Shown here piece after piece: positions 8,885 through 19,859 of a stretch of DNA of 64,000 nt. Numbering within the stretch: position 1 is the stretch's first letter; the number at the start of each line of letters is the position of its first letter. The position numbers and the translations under genes are program-made. The notes below the pieces were generated by a model that was not told the DNA's origin, did no database searches, and worked only from the letters and a program-made list of their open reading frames with translations. The stretch comes from JBBQNR01 sp038330145. Lineage in GTDB: Bacteria; Actinomycetota; Thermoleophilia; Solirubrobacterales; JBBDJG01. The DNA lies in contig JBBQNR010000002.1 in assembly GCA_038330145.1 (NCBI GenBank), positions 44,515 to 108,514 of the forward strand, given 5' to 3'.

Positions 8885-9516
8885 GCGGCGCAAGCAGGCT
8901 CAGGAACTCGTCGGCTGAGCGCCGGGCAGGAAGGGGCGGCGAACGGCGGCGGCTCGGCAGGCGTCGCAGCGTCGGGCTGGTCGCATTGGCCATCGCCGTC
9001 GCAGTGGGAGTGGGGATCGCCCTCAGCAGCCCGATCGAGGACGCGATCAAGGAGCTGACGCTGCCGCTGCGCCACGACGACATCATCCGGCAGCAGGCGC
9101 GCGACAAGAACCTCGACCCGGCGCTGATCGCCGCCATCATCTACCGCGAGTCGAAGTTCCGAGACCAGACCTCCAAGGCCGGCGCCAAGGGGCTGATGCA
9201 GATCCTTCCCTCGACGGCCGAGTTCGTCGCCCGCAAGTCCGGGGGGACGGAGTTCACCAAGGGCGACCTCGGCGACCCGCAGATCAACATCTCCTACGGT
9301 TGCTGGTACTTTCGCTACCTGCTCGACCTCTACGACGGCAACGAGGTGGCGGCGATCGCCGCCTACAACGCCGGCCACGGGCGCGTCGACGACTGGGGCG
9401 GCGCCCAGCTCCGGGTGGAGGACATCCGCTTCCCCGAGACCAGGCAGTACACACGCGAGGTGCTGCAGAAGCGCGGCGAGTACGCCGACCACTATCGCGA
9501 CGAGCTCGGCCTCTAG
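8881..9516 (+). CDS. Lytic murein transglycosylase (SLT domain), membrane-anchored
   Basis: Cleaves peptidoglycan glycan strands outside the membrane. 211 residues: a short basic cytoplasmic head, one transmembrane or uncleaved signal helix (VGLVALAIAVAVGVGIALSS, about 35-54), then a transglycosylase SLT domain with LDPALIAAIIYRESKF (catalytic Glu in YRES), AGAKGLMQILPSTA and AAIAAYNAGHGRVDDWGG. These are the canonical ES, GLMQ and AYNAG signatures of Slt/MltC-type enzymes. The TTG start overlaps the coaE stop by 4 nt, so translation is probably coupled. A small membrane protein follows 8 nt after its stop. Confidence 0.92.
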   Translation: MSGASRLRNSSAERRAGRGGERRRLGRRRSVGLVALAIAVAVGVGIALSSPIEDAIKELTLPLRHDDIIRQQARDKNLDPALIAAIIYRESKFRDQTSKAGAKGLMQILPSTAEFVARKSGGTEFTKGDLGDPQINISYGCWYFRYLLDLYDGNEVAAIAAYNAGHGRVDDWGGAQLRVEDIRFPETRQYTREVLQKRGEYADHYRDELGL

Positions 9517-9524
9517 GCGGCGGC

Positions 9525-9707
9525 GTGGCCCCCGCGCGCGGATGGAAGGGCAGGACGGCGGTCATCTCGGCGGTCGCGCTGGGGCTGGCCACGCTGTGGG
9601 CGGACGATTCCTACGAGCTGATCTTCTGGCTCACGATCGCCGGCGGCGCCGTGCTGCTGGCCGACGTGCTGATCCAGCTTCGAAGACCGCGAAGACGCCG
9701 CAGCTAA
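9525..9707 (+). CDS. Small two-helix membrane protein, function unknown
   Basis: I do not recognise this 60-residue protein. It starts at GTG 9525, 8 nt after the transglycosylase stop, and reads VAPARGWKGRTAVISAVALG with a first hydrophobic helix around 12-25. A WADDSYEL linker, a second helix (LIFWLTIAGGAVLLADVLIQ) and a strongly basic C-terminus (RRPRRRRS) follow. The tight spacing behind a cell-wall enzyme suggests one operon and perhaps a membrane partner of it; that is inference. It is followed directly by repeat B copy 1. Confidence 0.6.
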   Translation: MAPARGWKGRTAVISAVALGLATLWADDSYELIFWLTIAGGAVLLADVLIQLRRPRRRRS

Positions 9708-9713
9708 CAAAAA

Positions 9714-9769
9714 CATCGAGCCGGCTTCGGCGGACACCTAAGGTCCTGAGAGTCCGCTGCGCCGCCTGA
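9714..9769 (+). repeat. Family B palindromic repeat, copy 1
   Basis: Begins CATCGAGCCGGCTTCGGCGG, continues ACACCTAAGGTCCTGAGAG and ends with a GCGCCGCC arm. It is the same element as at 53331 and, inverted, at 61466. Here it lies between a small gene and uvrB, where it could act as terminator. Confidence 0.85.
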
Positions 9770-9787
9770 CGGCTGTTACGCGGCCTC

Positions 9788-9793
9788 TAACAT
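9788..9793 (+). promoter_or_regulatory. -10 hexamer TAACAT of uvrB, leaderless
   Basis: TAACAT ends 6 nt before the GTG start of uvrB at 9800. No -35 or SOS-box palindrome is obvious. Confidence 0.5.
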
Positions 9794-9799
9794 CAGATT

Positions 9800-11830
9800 G
9801 TGCCCCCGTTCAAGTTCAACCCCGCCTATAAGCCCGTCGCGGACCAGCCCCAGGCGATCAGCCGGCTGGCCGAGGGCCTCGATCGTGGCGATCGCTTCCA
9901 GACGCTGCTGGGGGTGACCGGCTCCGGTAAGACGGCGACGATGGGCTTCACGATCGAGCAGATCCAGAAGCCGACGCTCGTGCTTGCCCACAACAAGACC
10001 CTGGCGGCCCAGCTCTGCAGCGAGTTCCGGGAGTTCTTTCCCGACAACGCCGTGGAGTACTTCGTCTCCTACTACGACTACTACCAGCCTGAGGCCTATG
10101 TCCCGCAGCAGGACCTCTACATAGAGAAGGACTCCTCGATCAACGACGAGATCGACCGCCTGCGCCACTCGGCCACGGCGGCCCTGTTCGCGCGCAGGGA
10201 CGTCATCATCGTGGCCTCGGTCTCCTGCATCTACGGCATCGGCTCCCCCGACCTCTACAAGGAGAAAATGCTGTTGCTGAGGGTGGGGGACTGGGTCGAT
10301 CGTGACGCCACGCTGCGCCAGCTTGTGTCGATGCAGTACAGCCGCAACGACCAGAACCTGACTCGCGGCACGTTCAGGGTGCGCGGAGAGGTTCTGGAGG
10401 TCCATCCCTCCTACGCCGACAGCGCCTACCGCGTGCAGCTCTTCGGCGACGAGGTCGAGCGCATCCAGCACTTCGACCCGCTCACCGGCGAGATCCATCA
10501 CGAGCTCAGCCACGTCGACGTCTGGCCCGCCACCCACTACGTGACCTCGCCCGACATCATCGAGCGCTCGCTGCACGAGATAAAGCACGAGATGGAGGAG
10601 CGCTGCGCCTGGCTCGAGGCCAACGGCAAGCCGCTCGAGTCGCACCGGCTGCGCCAGCGCACGCAGTACGACATGGAGATGCTGAAGGAGATGGGGTTCA
10701 CCTCGGGGATCGAGAACTACTCGCGCATCCTCGACGGCCGTCCCGCCGGCTCGCCGCCGCACACGCTGATCGATTACTTCCCCGACGACTTCGTCTGCTT
10801 CATCGACGAGTCGCATCAGACGGTTCCGCAGGTGGGCGGCATGTACGAGGGCGACCGCTCCCGCAAGCAGACGCTGATCGACTTCGGCTTCCGGCTGCCG
10901 TCGGCGCTCGACAACCGGCCGCTGCGCTTCGACGAGTTCCTCAAGCGCGTTCCTCAAATCGTGTTCGCCTCGGCGACGCCGGGGCCGTACGAGCGTGAGC
11001 ACTCGGAGCAGGTCGTTGAGCAGATCGTGCGCCCGACGGGGATCGTCGACCCGGAGGTCGAGGTGCGCGAGACCAAGCACCAGATCGACGACCTCATGAA
11101 CGAGATCCGCGTGCGGGCGGAGGCCGACGAGCGCGTTCTGGTCACGACGCTGACCAAGAAGATGGCCGAAGACCTGACCGGCTATCTGCTCGAGTACGGC
11201 TTCCGGGTGCGCTACCTGCACTCGGAGATCGACACGCTGGAGCGGATCCAGATCATTCGCGACCTGCGGCTGGGCGAGTACGACGTTCTGGTGGGTGTGA
11301 ACCTGCTGCGGGAGGGCCTGGACCTGCCGGAGGTCTCACTGATCGGAATCCTCGACGCCGACAAGGAGGGCTTCCTACGCGGAGAGACCAGCCTGATCCA
11401 GACCATCGGCCGGGCCGCCCGCAACGTCAACGGCCGGGTGCTGATGTACGCCGACCGCGAGACGGCATCGATGCGGGCCGCGATCGGGGAGACGGATCGT
11501 CGCCGAACCATCCAGCTCGCCTACAACGAGGAGCATGGCATCACGGCCGCGACGGTGAAGAAGGGCATATCCGACATGTCCGACTTCCTGTCGCTGGAGT
11601 CACAGGCCGTGCCGCGCTCGAAGAGGCGGCGCGCCGACCGCGACGAGGACGTGCGCACTCCCGAGGAGCTCGAGCGCCTGATCGTCGAGATCGAAGAGGA
11701 GATGCTCGCCGCCGCGGAGGACCTGCGCTTCGAGTACGCGGCGAAGCTGCGCGACGAGATCCGTGAGCTGCGCCGCGAGTACGAGCTGGCGGGCGGCAGC
11801 CGCACCGCCGGCGACACCAGCTCGACCTAG
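9800..11830 (+). CDS. uvrB: UvrABC excinuclease subunit B
   Basis: DNA-damage recognition helicase subunit of nucleotide excision repair, 676 residues. Walker A GVTGSGKTATM (about 36-46), the beta-hairpin region YYDYYQPEAYVPQQDLYIEK, Walker B FIDESHQTVPQ, helicase motifs VGVNLLREGLDLPEVSL and QTIGRAARN, and a C-terminal UVR domain (LERLIVEIEEEMLAAAEDLR) that contacts UvrC. The start is GTG 9800 (VPPFKFNPAYKP). The stop TAG is part of repeat A copy 2. uvrA lies 1.7 kb downstream on the same strand, separated by two genes on the other strand. Confidence 0.98.
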   Translation: MPPFKFNPAYKPVADQPQAISRLAEGLDRGDRFQTLLGVTGSGKTATMGFTIEQIQKPTLVLAHNKTLAAQLCSEFREFFPDNAVEYFVSYYDYYQPEAYVPQQDLYIEKDSSINDEIDRLRHSATAALFARRDVIIVASVSCIYGIGSPDLYKEKMLLLRVGDWVDRDATLRQLVSMQYSRNDQNLTRGTFRVRGEVLEVHPSYADSAYRVQLFGDEVERIQHFDPLTGEIHHELSHVDVWPATHYVTSPDIIERSLHEIKHEMEERCAWLEANGKPLESHRLRQRTQYDMEMLKEMGFTSGIENYSRILDGRPAGSPPHTLIDYFPDDFVCFIDESHQTVPQVGGMYEGDRSRKQTLIDFGFRLPSALDNRPLRFDEFLKRVPQIVFASATPGPYEREHSEQVVEQIVRPTGIVDPEVEVRETKHQIDDLMNEIRVRAEADERVLVTTLTKKMAEDLTGYLLEYGFRVRYLHSEIDTLERIQIIRDLRLGEYDVLVGVNLLREGLDLPEVSLIGILDADKEGFLRGETSLIQTIGRAARNVNGRVLMYADRETASMRAAIGETDRRRTIQLAYNEEHGITAATVKKGISDMSDFLSLESQAVPRSKRRRADRDEDVRTPEELERLIVEIEEEMLAAAEDLRFEYAAKLRDEIRELRREYELAGGSRTAGDTSST

Positions 11831-11992
11831 TGGCCCTTCTCAAAACGTTTCAGCGGGAACGGCGGCCTCCGGGGGCCGCCATGCGGCGTCCTCTGTCGAC
11901 CCTGTACTGACCGGTACAGGGTCTCCCTGCGTCCTTGCCTGGCGGCCCCGGGCGCCTCGCCGTTGCCTGGCGAACGCTCCGAGAAGGCCCAC
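11827..11992 (+). repeat. Family A palindromic repeat, copy 2 (after uvrB)
   Basis: Starts with CTAGTGGCCCTTCTC, whose TAG is the uvrB stop codon. It ends in the inverse complement CGCTCCGAGAAGGCCCAC. The core keeps ATGCGGCGTCCTCTGTCG and CCTGCGTCCTTGCCTGGC, but the central hairpin differs from copy 1: CCTGTAC-TGACCG-GTACAGG. Both arms changed together, so pairing is kept. Confidence 0.9.
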
Positions 11993-12007
11993 CAGGAGCT
12001 CGAAGAT

Positions 12008-12784
12008 CTACGCCGGCAGGCCCGACCCCGCCAGCAGCACCACCGCGGCAAGCGCGAGCAGGGTCACGCCGACGACCGGCACGGCACGCCGGCCACCCCG
12101 GGCCGTCTTCTCGTAGACCATCAGGGCGGTCAGGGCCGCCATCCACCACAGGCTCGCGACGCCGGCGGCGAACATCACCAGCATCAGGGCCCAACAGCAG
12201 CCGAGGCAGTAGACGCCATGGCCACGGCCGAGCCGGAATGCCCCACCGGCGCCGCGCTCATAATGAGTCAACAGATAGGAGCCGGGGTGCCGGCACTGCT
12301 TCAAGCAGGCATCCTTGAGGCTCGAGAACTGGAAGGCGCCTGCAAGCGCCAGCGCACCCCCCGCGATCAGCCACGGTCGCGCAGCCAGCCACGGCACGCT
12401 GTCGACGGTCGCGTGGATCCCGAGGTCACCCATGAACGCCAGCGCGCCGAACGCGCTCCACACCAGCGCGTATCCGCCCAGGAAGGCTGCCATCGCTGCC
12501 CGCGGGCGAGGCTGGCGCTGCGACGCGACCGCGAACAGGCGCACCAGCGGCAGCGACGACGGCAGCATCATGGCGGCGATCATCGACTGCCATGCGAGCA
12601 GGAACAGGATCAGCGCCAGCCCGTAGGGGAGGCCGGAGTGGATCAGGCGGTCGTGGTGGAGAGAGCCCGCCAGGCCGCCGGACTGCGCCGCGATCGCCAG
12701 CAGCCATGCCGCGGCTATGGCCAGCGGCACCGCGGCCGGGACGCCGCTCCAGCGAGTGCTCAGCGCTCGGGCGGCAGCGCTCAC
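12008..12784 (-). CDS. DUF2182 integral membrane protein
   Basis: 258 residues with about seven hydrophobic helices (AVPLAIAAAWLLAIAAQSGG, GLALILFLLAWQSMIAAMML, GVYCLGCCWALMLVMFAAGV and others). The LAWQSMIAAMMLPSSLPLV, SSLKDACLKQCRHP and HGVYCLGCCWALM signatures are those of DUF2182, sometimes labelled predicted metal-binding integral membrane proteins; the Cys/His-rich loops fit metal handling, but no activity is established. Its ATG overlaps the stop of the upstream DUF1326 gene (ATGA, 12781-12784), a pairing I recall from other genomes. Product function is unknown. Confidence 0.85.
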   Translation of the reverse strand: MSAAARALSTRWSGVPAAVPLAIAAAWLLAIAAQSGGLAGSLHHDRLIHSGLPYGLALILFLLAWQSMIAAMMLPSSLPLVRLFAVASQRQPRPRAAMAAFLGGYALVWSAFGALAFMGDLGIHATVDSVPWLAARPWLIAGGALALAGAFQFSSLKDACLKQCRHPGSYLLTHYERGAGGAFRLGRGHGVYCLGCCWALMLVMFAAGVASLWWMAALTALMVYEKTARGGRRAVPVVGVTLLALAAVVLLAGSGLPA

Positions 12785-13410
12785 CCGGCGTGAACCATCT
12801 TCCAGTCGGCCTGGATCGCGTTCTTCTTCTCCCGCTCCCAGGTCATGCCGTACTTGGGCAGGTCGATCTTCTGGTGATCGGCGACCCCGACGTAGGCGGG
12901 TGAGCCAGGAACCGTGGAGAAGATCGAGTTCTGAAGCGTGGTCGTGGAGCCGTCGGGGCCGGTATAGGGGTGCATGTCCGCCGATATCGCGTCTCCGACC
13001 CTCAGCTTTCCGGCACCGTCGCTGATCTCGTGCGACATCGGTGCCCGCTCGACCGCGAGGCGCTCGCCCACGAGGCCGGCCAGGTCCGCCATCGGGCCGC
13101 CGAGCTCGCCCGTCATCATCGCCACGATCGCGTCGAACTGCTCGTCGGTGGCCTTGTCGTCGACGAGCAGCACCTGCTTCCAGTTGCCCGCCAGCACGTT
13201 GCCCGGTATGTAGACGGCCGCCGCGACCGCCAGGCCCGACACGTCGACCCCGCGGATCGTCCCCTTGTCGAAGGTGTACGCGACCACGCTCTCGCAGTCG
13301 CCGTTGTCCGGATCCTCACCGATCCAGCATGGACAGAGCACGTCGCAGGAGCAGACCTCCAGCAGCGTTCCCTCGAGGTCGTACCCGCTGCCCGTCGCCG
13401 TTGCTGCCAT
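12781..13410 (-). CDS. DUF1326 domain protein
   Basis: 209-residue soluble protein of unknown function, matching DUF1326 along its length: GTLLEVCSCDVLCPCWIGED near the N-terminus (four clustered Cys that could bind a metal), YIPGNVLAGNWKQVLLVDD and the C-terminal VADHQKIDLPKYGMTWE. Translation is probably coupled to the DUF2182 gene by a 4-nt overlap. The ATG start has a GGGAGGCGGA ribosome-binding stretch just upstream. The pair lies on the opposite strand between uvrB and uvrA. Confidence 0.85.
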   Translation of the reverse strand: MAATATGSGYDLEGTLLEVCSCDVLCPCWIGEDPDNGDCESVVAYTFDKGTIRGVDVSGLAVAAAVYIPGNVLAGNWKQVLLVDDKATDEQFDAIVAMMTGELGGPMADLAGLVGERLAVERAPMSHEISDGAGKLRVGDAISADMHPYTGPDGSTTTLQNSIFSTVPGSPAYVGVADHQKIDLPKYGMTWEREKKNAIQADWKMVHAG

Positions 13411-13497
13411 CTTCCGCCTCCCTCACTCGTGGAATGGTCCTCTGAGGCGGAAACCTACCGGCGGGAGGCCTCCGTATCCAGCCCCAAGCCGGGCTTT

Positions 13498-13539
13498 GGC
13501 AGCGGGGGTCCGGCAGCGGGGGTCCGGCAGCGGGGCTCC
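13498..13539. repeat. Three 14-bp tandem repeats upstream of uvrA
   Basis: GGCAGCGGGGGTCC is repeated at 13498-13511 and 13512-13525, with one change at 13526-13539, in the 163-bp divergent region between the DUF1326 gene and uvrA. The rest of that gap holds the uvrA promoter. Confidence 0.9.
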
Positions 13540-13560
13540 GGGCACCCTCCGGGCCGTACA

Positions 13561-13566
13561 TACAAT
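13561..13566 (+). promoter_or_regulatory. -10 hexamer TACAAT of uvrA, leaderless
   Basis: TACAAT is followed by 7 nt and the ATG of uvrA. The surrounding GTACATACAATTGGATAC is AT-rich against its GC-rich flanks. Confidence 0.65.
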
Positions 13567-13573
13567 TGGATAC

Positions 13574-16516
<2,943 letters not shown>

Positions 16517-16526
16517 ACCCGCGCCC

Positions 16527-17402
16527 TTGAGACGACTGGGCGAGCTGGCGCTGGTCGCGGTCGCGGCCGTCTGGGGCCTGACGTTCGTGATGGTCCAGGA
16601 CGCGATCGAGCATCTGGAGCCGATGGCGTTCCTGGCCTACCGCTTCCTGCCGGCGGCCGCGCTGGTGGCAATTGCTTTTTGGGGCCCGCTGCGCCGGCTC
16701 TCACGCGCGGGTTGGTTGTCAGGGCTTGCGATGGGCGTCTTCCTGACCGCCGGCTATGTCTTTCAGACCTACGGGCTGCAGCACACGACCGCGTCCAACG
16801 CCGGCTTCATCACCGGTTTGTTCGTAGTGCTGACGCCGCTGTTCGGGGCCCTTCTGTGGCGGCTCGATGTCGGTCGGACCACCTGGCTGGCGGCCGGCGT
16901 GTCGGCGGTCGGGCTGCTGCTGCTCTCCGGTGCCGGCGGCGACCTCAACCTGAAGGGCGACGGCGTGGTGTTTCTGTGCGCGTGCGCGTTCGCGGCTCAC
17001 ATCCTGGTGACGGCGAGGGCCGTCACGAACCACAACGTCGGTGCGCTGGTGGCAGTGCAGCTCGGGCTCTGTGGACTGTTCTGTCTCGTGGTGGCCGGCA
17101 TCGCCGGCCAGCTCGAGGCTCCCCGCGGCTCCACCGTCTGGAGCGCCCTCGTCGTCACTTCGCTGATGGCGAGCGCACTGGGCTTCCTTGTCCAGAGCTA
17201 CGCGCAGCAGCACGCCTCGCCGGCACGCACGGCGCTGATCCTGGCAGCCGAGCCGGCCTTCGCGGGCCTGTTCGGCTACCTGCTCCAGGACGAAAGGCTC
17301 TCGCTGCTCGCCTGGGCCGGCGCCGCGCTGATCATGGCGGCGATCGTGGCGGTTGACGTCGTGCCTCGCCTGCGGCCACCCCGGCCGCTGCCGGAGGGCT
17401 AG
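16527..17402 (+). CDS. EamA/DMT-family transporter
   Basis: 291-residue membrane protein with ten predicted helices in two EamA halves. Typical family features are AAVWGLTFVMVQDAIEHLEP at the N-terminus, FLAYRFLPAAALVA, TTASNAGFITGLFVVLTPLF at the end of half one, and SPARTALILAAEPAFAGLFG in half two. Members export or import metabolites such as amino acids or carboxylates; the substrate cannot be predicted. It starts at TTG 16527, 10 nt after the uvrA stop, so it may be read through from uvrA. It ends 5 bp from a convergent solute-binding gene. Confidence 0.88.
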   Translation: MRRLGELALVAVAAVWGLTFVMVQDAIEHLEPMAFLAYRFLPAAALVAIAFWGPLRRLSRAGWLSGLAMGVFLTAGYVFQTYGLQHTTASNAGFITGLFVVLTPLFGALLWRLDVGRTTWLAAGVSAVGLLLLSGAGGDLNLKGDGVVFLCACAFAAHILVTARAVTNHNVGALVAVQLGLCGLFCLVVAGIAGQLEAPRGSTVWSALVVTSLMASALGFLVQSYAQQHASPARTALILAAEPAFAGLFGYLLQDERLSLLAWAGAALIMAAIVAVDVVPRLRPPRPLPEG

Positions 17403-17407
17403 CTCGA

Positions 17408-18229
17408 TCACTCCAGGATCCGCTTCGGGGGATCGGCGCCGAACCACCTGCGGTAGATCTCGGCGTAGGTCCCATCCTTCTTCAGCTTCCCGAGTGCCTC
17501 GTTCACGGCCCCTCGCAACGCGTCGCTGTGCTTGGCGAACGCGAAGCCGTACTGGTCCCCGGTCGGCATCACCTGCACGACGCTCAGCTGAGGACGCCGC
17601 TGCTGGGCATAGTTCAGGACCGCGAAGTCGTGGATGACGGCGTCGACCTGTCCTGCCTCCAGTGCCTGGTAAGCGTCGTCGATGAGGTCGAAGGTCCTCA
17701 CCGTCTTCGCGTCCGTCTTGTCCCGTGCGTAGTCGGCGCCGCCGGTGCCGAGTTGTGCCGCGACCACCCGGCCCTTCAGGTCGTCGACTGATCCGATCGC
17801 GCTTCCTTTCCTCACCATCAGCGACTGGTCGGCGGGCAGGTACGGGTCAGAGAAGGCGACCGTGCCCTTGCGATCGGCTGTGATCGGAACAGCGGATGCG
17901 ACCATGTCGAACCGGTCCTGCGCGAGCTGGCGCAGGCTCGCCTCGAAGGACGTCTTCACGGATCTGACGTCCAGTCCGAGCTGCTTGCCCAGCTGCCTCA
18001 CAACGTCGACGTCGAAGCCGACGTAGCGGCCCCCGCGCCTGAACTCGAACGGCTCGTACGGAATCTCGGATCCGACCGTGAGGGTGCCGGCCCTGATCGT
18101 CTCGATCTTTCCCCTTTGCACAGGCTCCGGGGCCCGGTTGTCGTCGCAGCCGGAGATCCAAAGCGCTGCAAGGATCAGCGCAGCAGGTGCGAGCAGTCGT
18201 CGCGACGTCGGGCCGGGCATGGCGATCAT
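17408..18229 (-). CDS. Extracellular solute-binding lipoprotein, family 3 (amino-acid type)
   Basis: 273 residues. Lipoprotein signal LLAPAALILAALWISGC with lipobox ISGC (Cys28), then a type 3 binding domain: IRAGTLTVGSEIPYEPFEFR, YVGFDVDVVRQLGKQLGL, DRFDMVASAVPITADRKGTV and AYQALEAGQVDAVIHD. Family members deliver polar amino acids to ABC permeases. No permease or ATPase gene lies beside it, so its transporter must be elsewhere or it acts as a sensor. An alternative start is the ATG three codons in. Confidence 0.9.
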   Translation of the reverse strand: MIAMPGPTSRRLLAPAALILAALWISGCDDNRAPEPVQRGKIETIRAGTLTVGSEIPYEPFEFRRGGRYVGFDVDVVRQLGKQLGLDVRSVKTSFEASLRQLAQDRFDMVASAVPITADRKGTVAFSDPYLPADQSLMVRKGSAIGSVDDLKGRVVAAQLGTGGADYARDKTDAKTVRTFDLIDDAYQALEAGQVDAVIHDFAVLNYAQQRRPQLSVVQVMPTGDQYGFAFAKHSDALRGAVNEALGKLKKDGTYAEIYRRWFGADPPKRILE

Positions 18230-18301
18230 GGGTCTACGGTCGTCCTCTCACCGGCGCCCGACCATACATTCCGCCTGCGAACCGAGCGCGGGTCACTTGC
18301 G

Positions 18302-18307
18302 TAGACT
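18302..18307 (+). promoter_or_regulatory. -10 hexamer TAGACT of the decarboxylase operon, leaderless
   Basis: TAGACT, 7 nt, then ATG 18315. Confidence 0.6.
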
Positions 18308-18314
18308 CGCCGCA

Positions 18315-19859
18315 ATGGCAGAGCCGAACGCCGGCGCGCCGGGAACACGGGAATCCGCCGACCAGACGGAGGTCCCATACCTCGATGCGCTGCTGGCCTA
18401 CGCGGCGCGCAACCCGGGAAGGTTCCACGTCCCCGGACACAAGGGCGGCAGCGGCGCCGATCCAATGCTTCTCGACGCCATCGGCGCCAGGGCGCTCGCT
18501 CTGGACATTCCCGCCCTCACATACGGCATCGACGCGGGACCGGCCCCGACCCCGTTCCAGCAGGCGCAGCATCTGGCTGCGGATGCATGGGGCGCTCGCC
18601 GCAGCTGGTTCCTGATCAACGGCGCAAGCCAGGGCAACCACGCCGCCTGCCTCACGCTCGCGCAGCGCGGAGACCGCGTCGTGGTACAGCGAAACGTCCA
18701 CTCGAGCACGGTCGACGGGCTGATCCTGTCCGGCCTGCGGCCGACATTCGCGGCGCCCGAGCTGGACCCGGAGCTCTCGATCGCGCATTGCCTGGAGCCC
18801 GAGTCCCTCGACCGTGCGCTCGATGCCACGGAGGGCGCCGCGGGTGCGGTGGTCGTGTCGCCGACCTACTTCGGAGCCGCCGCCGACGTGCGTGGTCTCG
18901 CGGCGGTGGCGCACCGGCACGATGTGCCTCTCGTCGTCGACGAGGCATGGGGAGCCCACCTGCACTTCCACGACGAACTGCCGGAGGACGCGCTCGCAGC
19001 CGGCGCCGATCTCGTCATCTCGAGCACGCACAAGATCGTCGGCAGCCTGACGCAGTCCGCGATGCTGCATCTGTCCCATGGATCGCTCGGTCTCGTGGAC
19101 GAGCAGGTCGTCGACCGCGCGGTCACGCTGGTGGAGTCCACCAGCCCCAGCGCGCTGCTCTCCGGCTCACTGGACGCCGCCCGGCGCCACGCGGTGCTGC
19201 ACGGAAAGGACCTCGTCGGCGAGACGATCACGGCGCTGCGCGACGTGCGCGATCAGATCCGCTCGATCCCCGGGCTGGACGTGCTCGACGAGCGGCTGGT
19301 GGGGCGGCCGGGTGTGCACGGGTACGACCCGCTGCGGCTGGCCGTCGACGTGCGGGGCACAGGCCTGAGCGGCTTCGAGATCGCGCGCATCCTGCGCGAG
19401 CAGGACGACGTCAACTTCGAGCTCGCCGCCGAGGCCGTCGTCGTCGCGGTGTTCGGGATGGGCGAGCCGGCGGCTGAGCACGGCCGGCGCCTGGTGAGGG
19501 CCTTCGAGGTGGCGGTGGAGAGCCTGGGGGATCGGCAACCCGGTCACCGCGCCGCCTTCGCGCCGCCGCCGCCCTGGGGTCCGCTCGAGATGACCCCTCG
19601 CGAGGCGTTTCTCGGCCGCCAGGAGGCCGTCCCGATAGCGCAGGCCGTGGGACGTATTGCGAGCGAGTCGCTGGCGGCCTATCCACCTGGGATACCCAAC
19701 GTGCTGCCCGGCGAACGGCTGACGGCTGAGACGCTGGAGTACATCCGTGAGACGCTGCGACTGGGGGGAACACTGCGCGGAGCGAGCGACAGGACCCTGA
19801 CCACGGCCCGAGTGGCGGTCGAAGGGAGCGACCAGCAGGTGGAGGAACGCCCAGCGTGA
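18315..19859 (+). CDS. Orn/Lys/Arg decarboxylase family PLP enzyme, probable arginine decarboxylase
   Basis: 514-residue fold-type I PLP decarboxylase. Evidence: FHVPGHKGGSGADPMLLDAI near the N-terminus, AWGARRSWFLINGASQGNHA, VVVSPTYFGAAADVRGLAAV, VVDEAWGAHLHFHDELP (PLP-pyridine Asp and His), and ISSTHKIVGSLTQSAMLHL with the Schiff-base Lys at 240. The family decarboxylates ornithine, lysine or arginine. Arginine is inferred because an agmatinase follows with a 4-nt overlap (GTGA), giving a route arginine to agmatine to putrescine. ATG 18315 is set by homology and by the -10 hexamer 7 nt upstream. Confidence 0.88.
   Translation: MAEPNAGAPGTRESADQTEVPYLDALLAYAARNPGRFHVPGHKGGSGADPMLLDAIGARALALDIPALTYGIDAGPAPTPFQQAQHLAADAWGARRSWFLINGASQGNHAACLTLAQRGDRVVVQRNVHSSTVDGLILSGLRPTFAAPELDPELSIAHCLEPESLDRALDATEGAAGAVVVSPTYFGAAADVRGLAAVAHRHDVPLVVDEAWGAHLHFHDELPEDALAAGADLVISSTHKIVGSLTQSAMLHLSHGSLGLVDEQVVDRAVTLVESTSPSALLSGSLDAARRHAVLHGKDLVGETITALRDVRDQIRSIPGLDVLDERLVGRPGVHGYDPLRLAVDVRGTGLSGFEIARILREQDDVNFELAAEAVVVAVFGMGEPAAEHGRRLVRAFEVAVESLGDRQPGHRAAFAPPPPWGPLEMTPREAFLGRQEAVPIAQAVGRIASESLAAYPPGIPNVLPGERLTAETLEYIRETLRLGGTLRGASDRTLTTARVAVEGSDQQVEERPA

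Noticed and set aside
17403..17407. 5-bp gap between convergent EamA and solute-binding genes as a terminator site
   Set aside because: No hairpin is visible; transcripts probably overlap.
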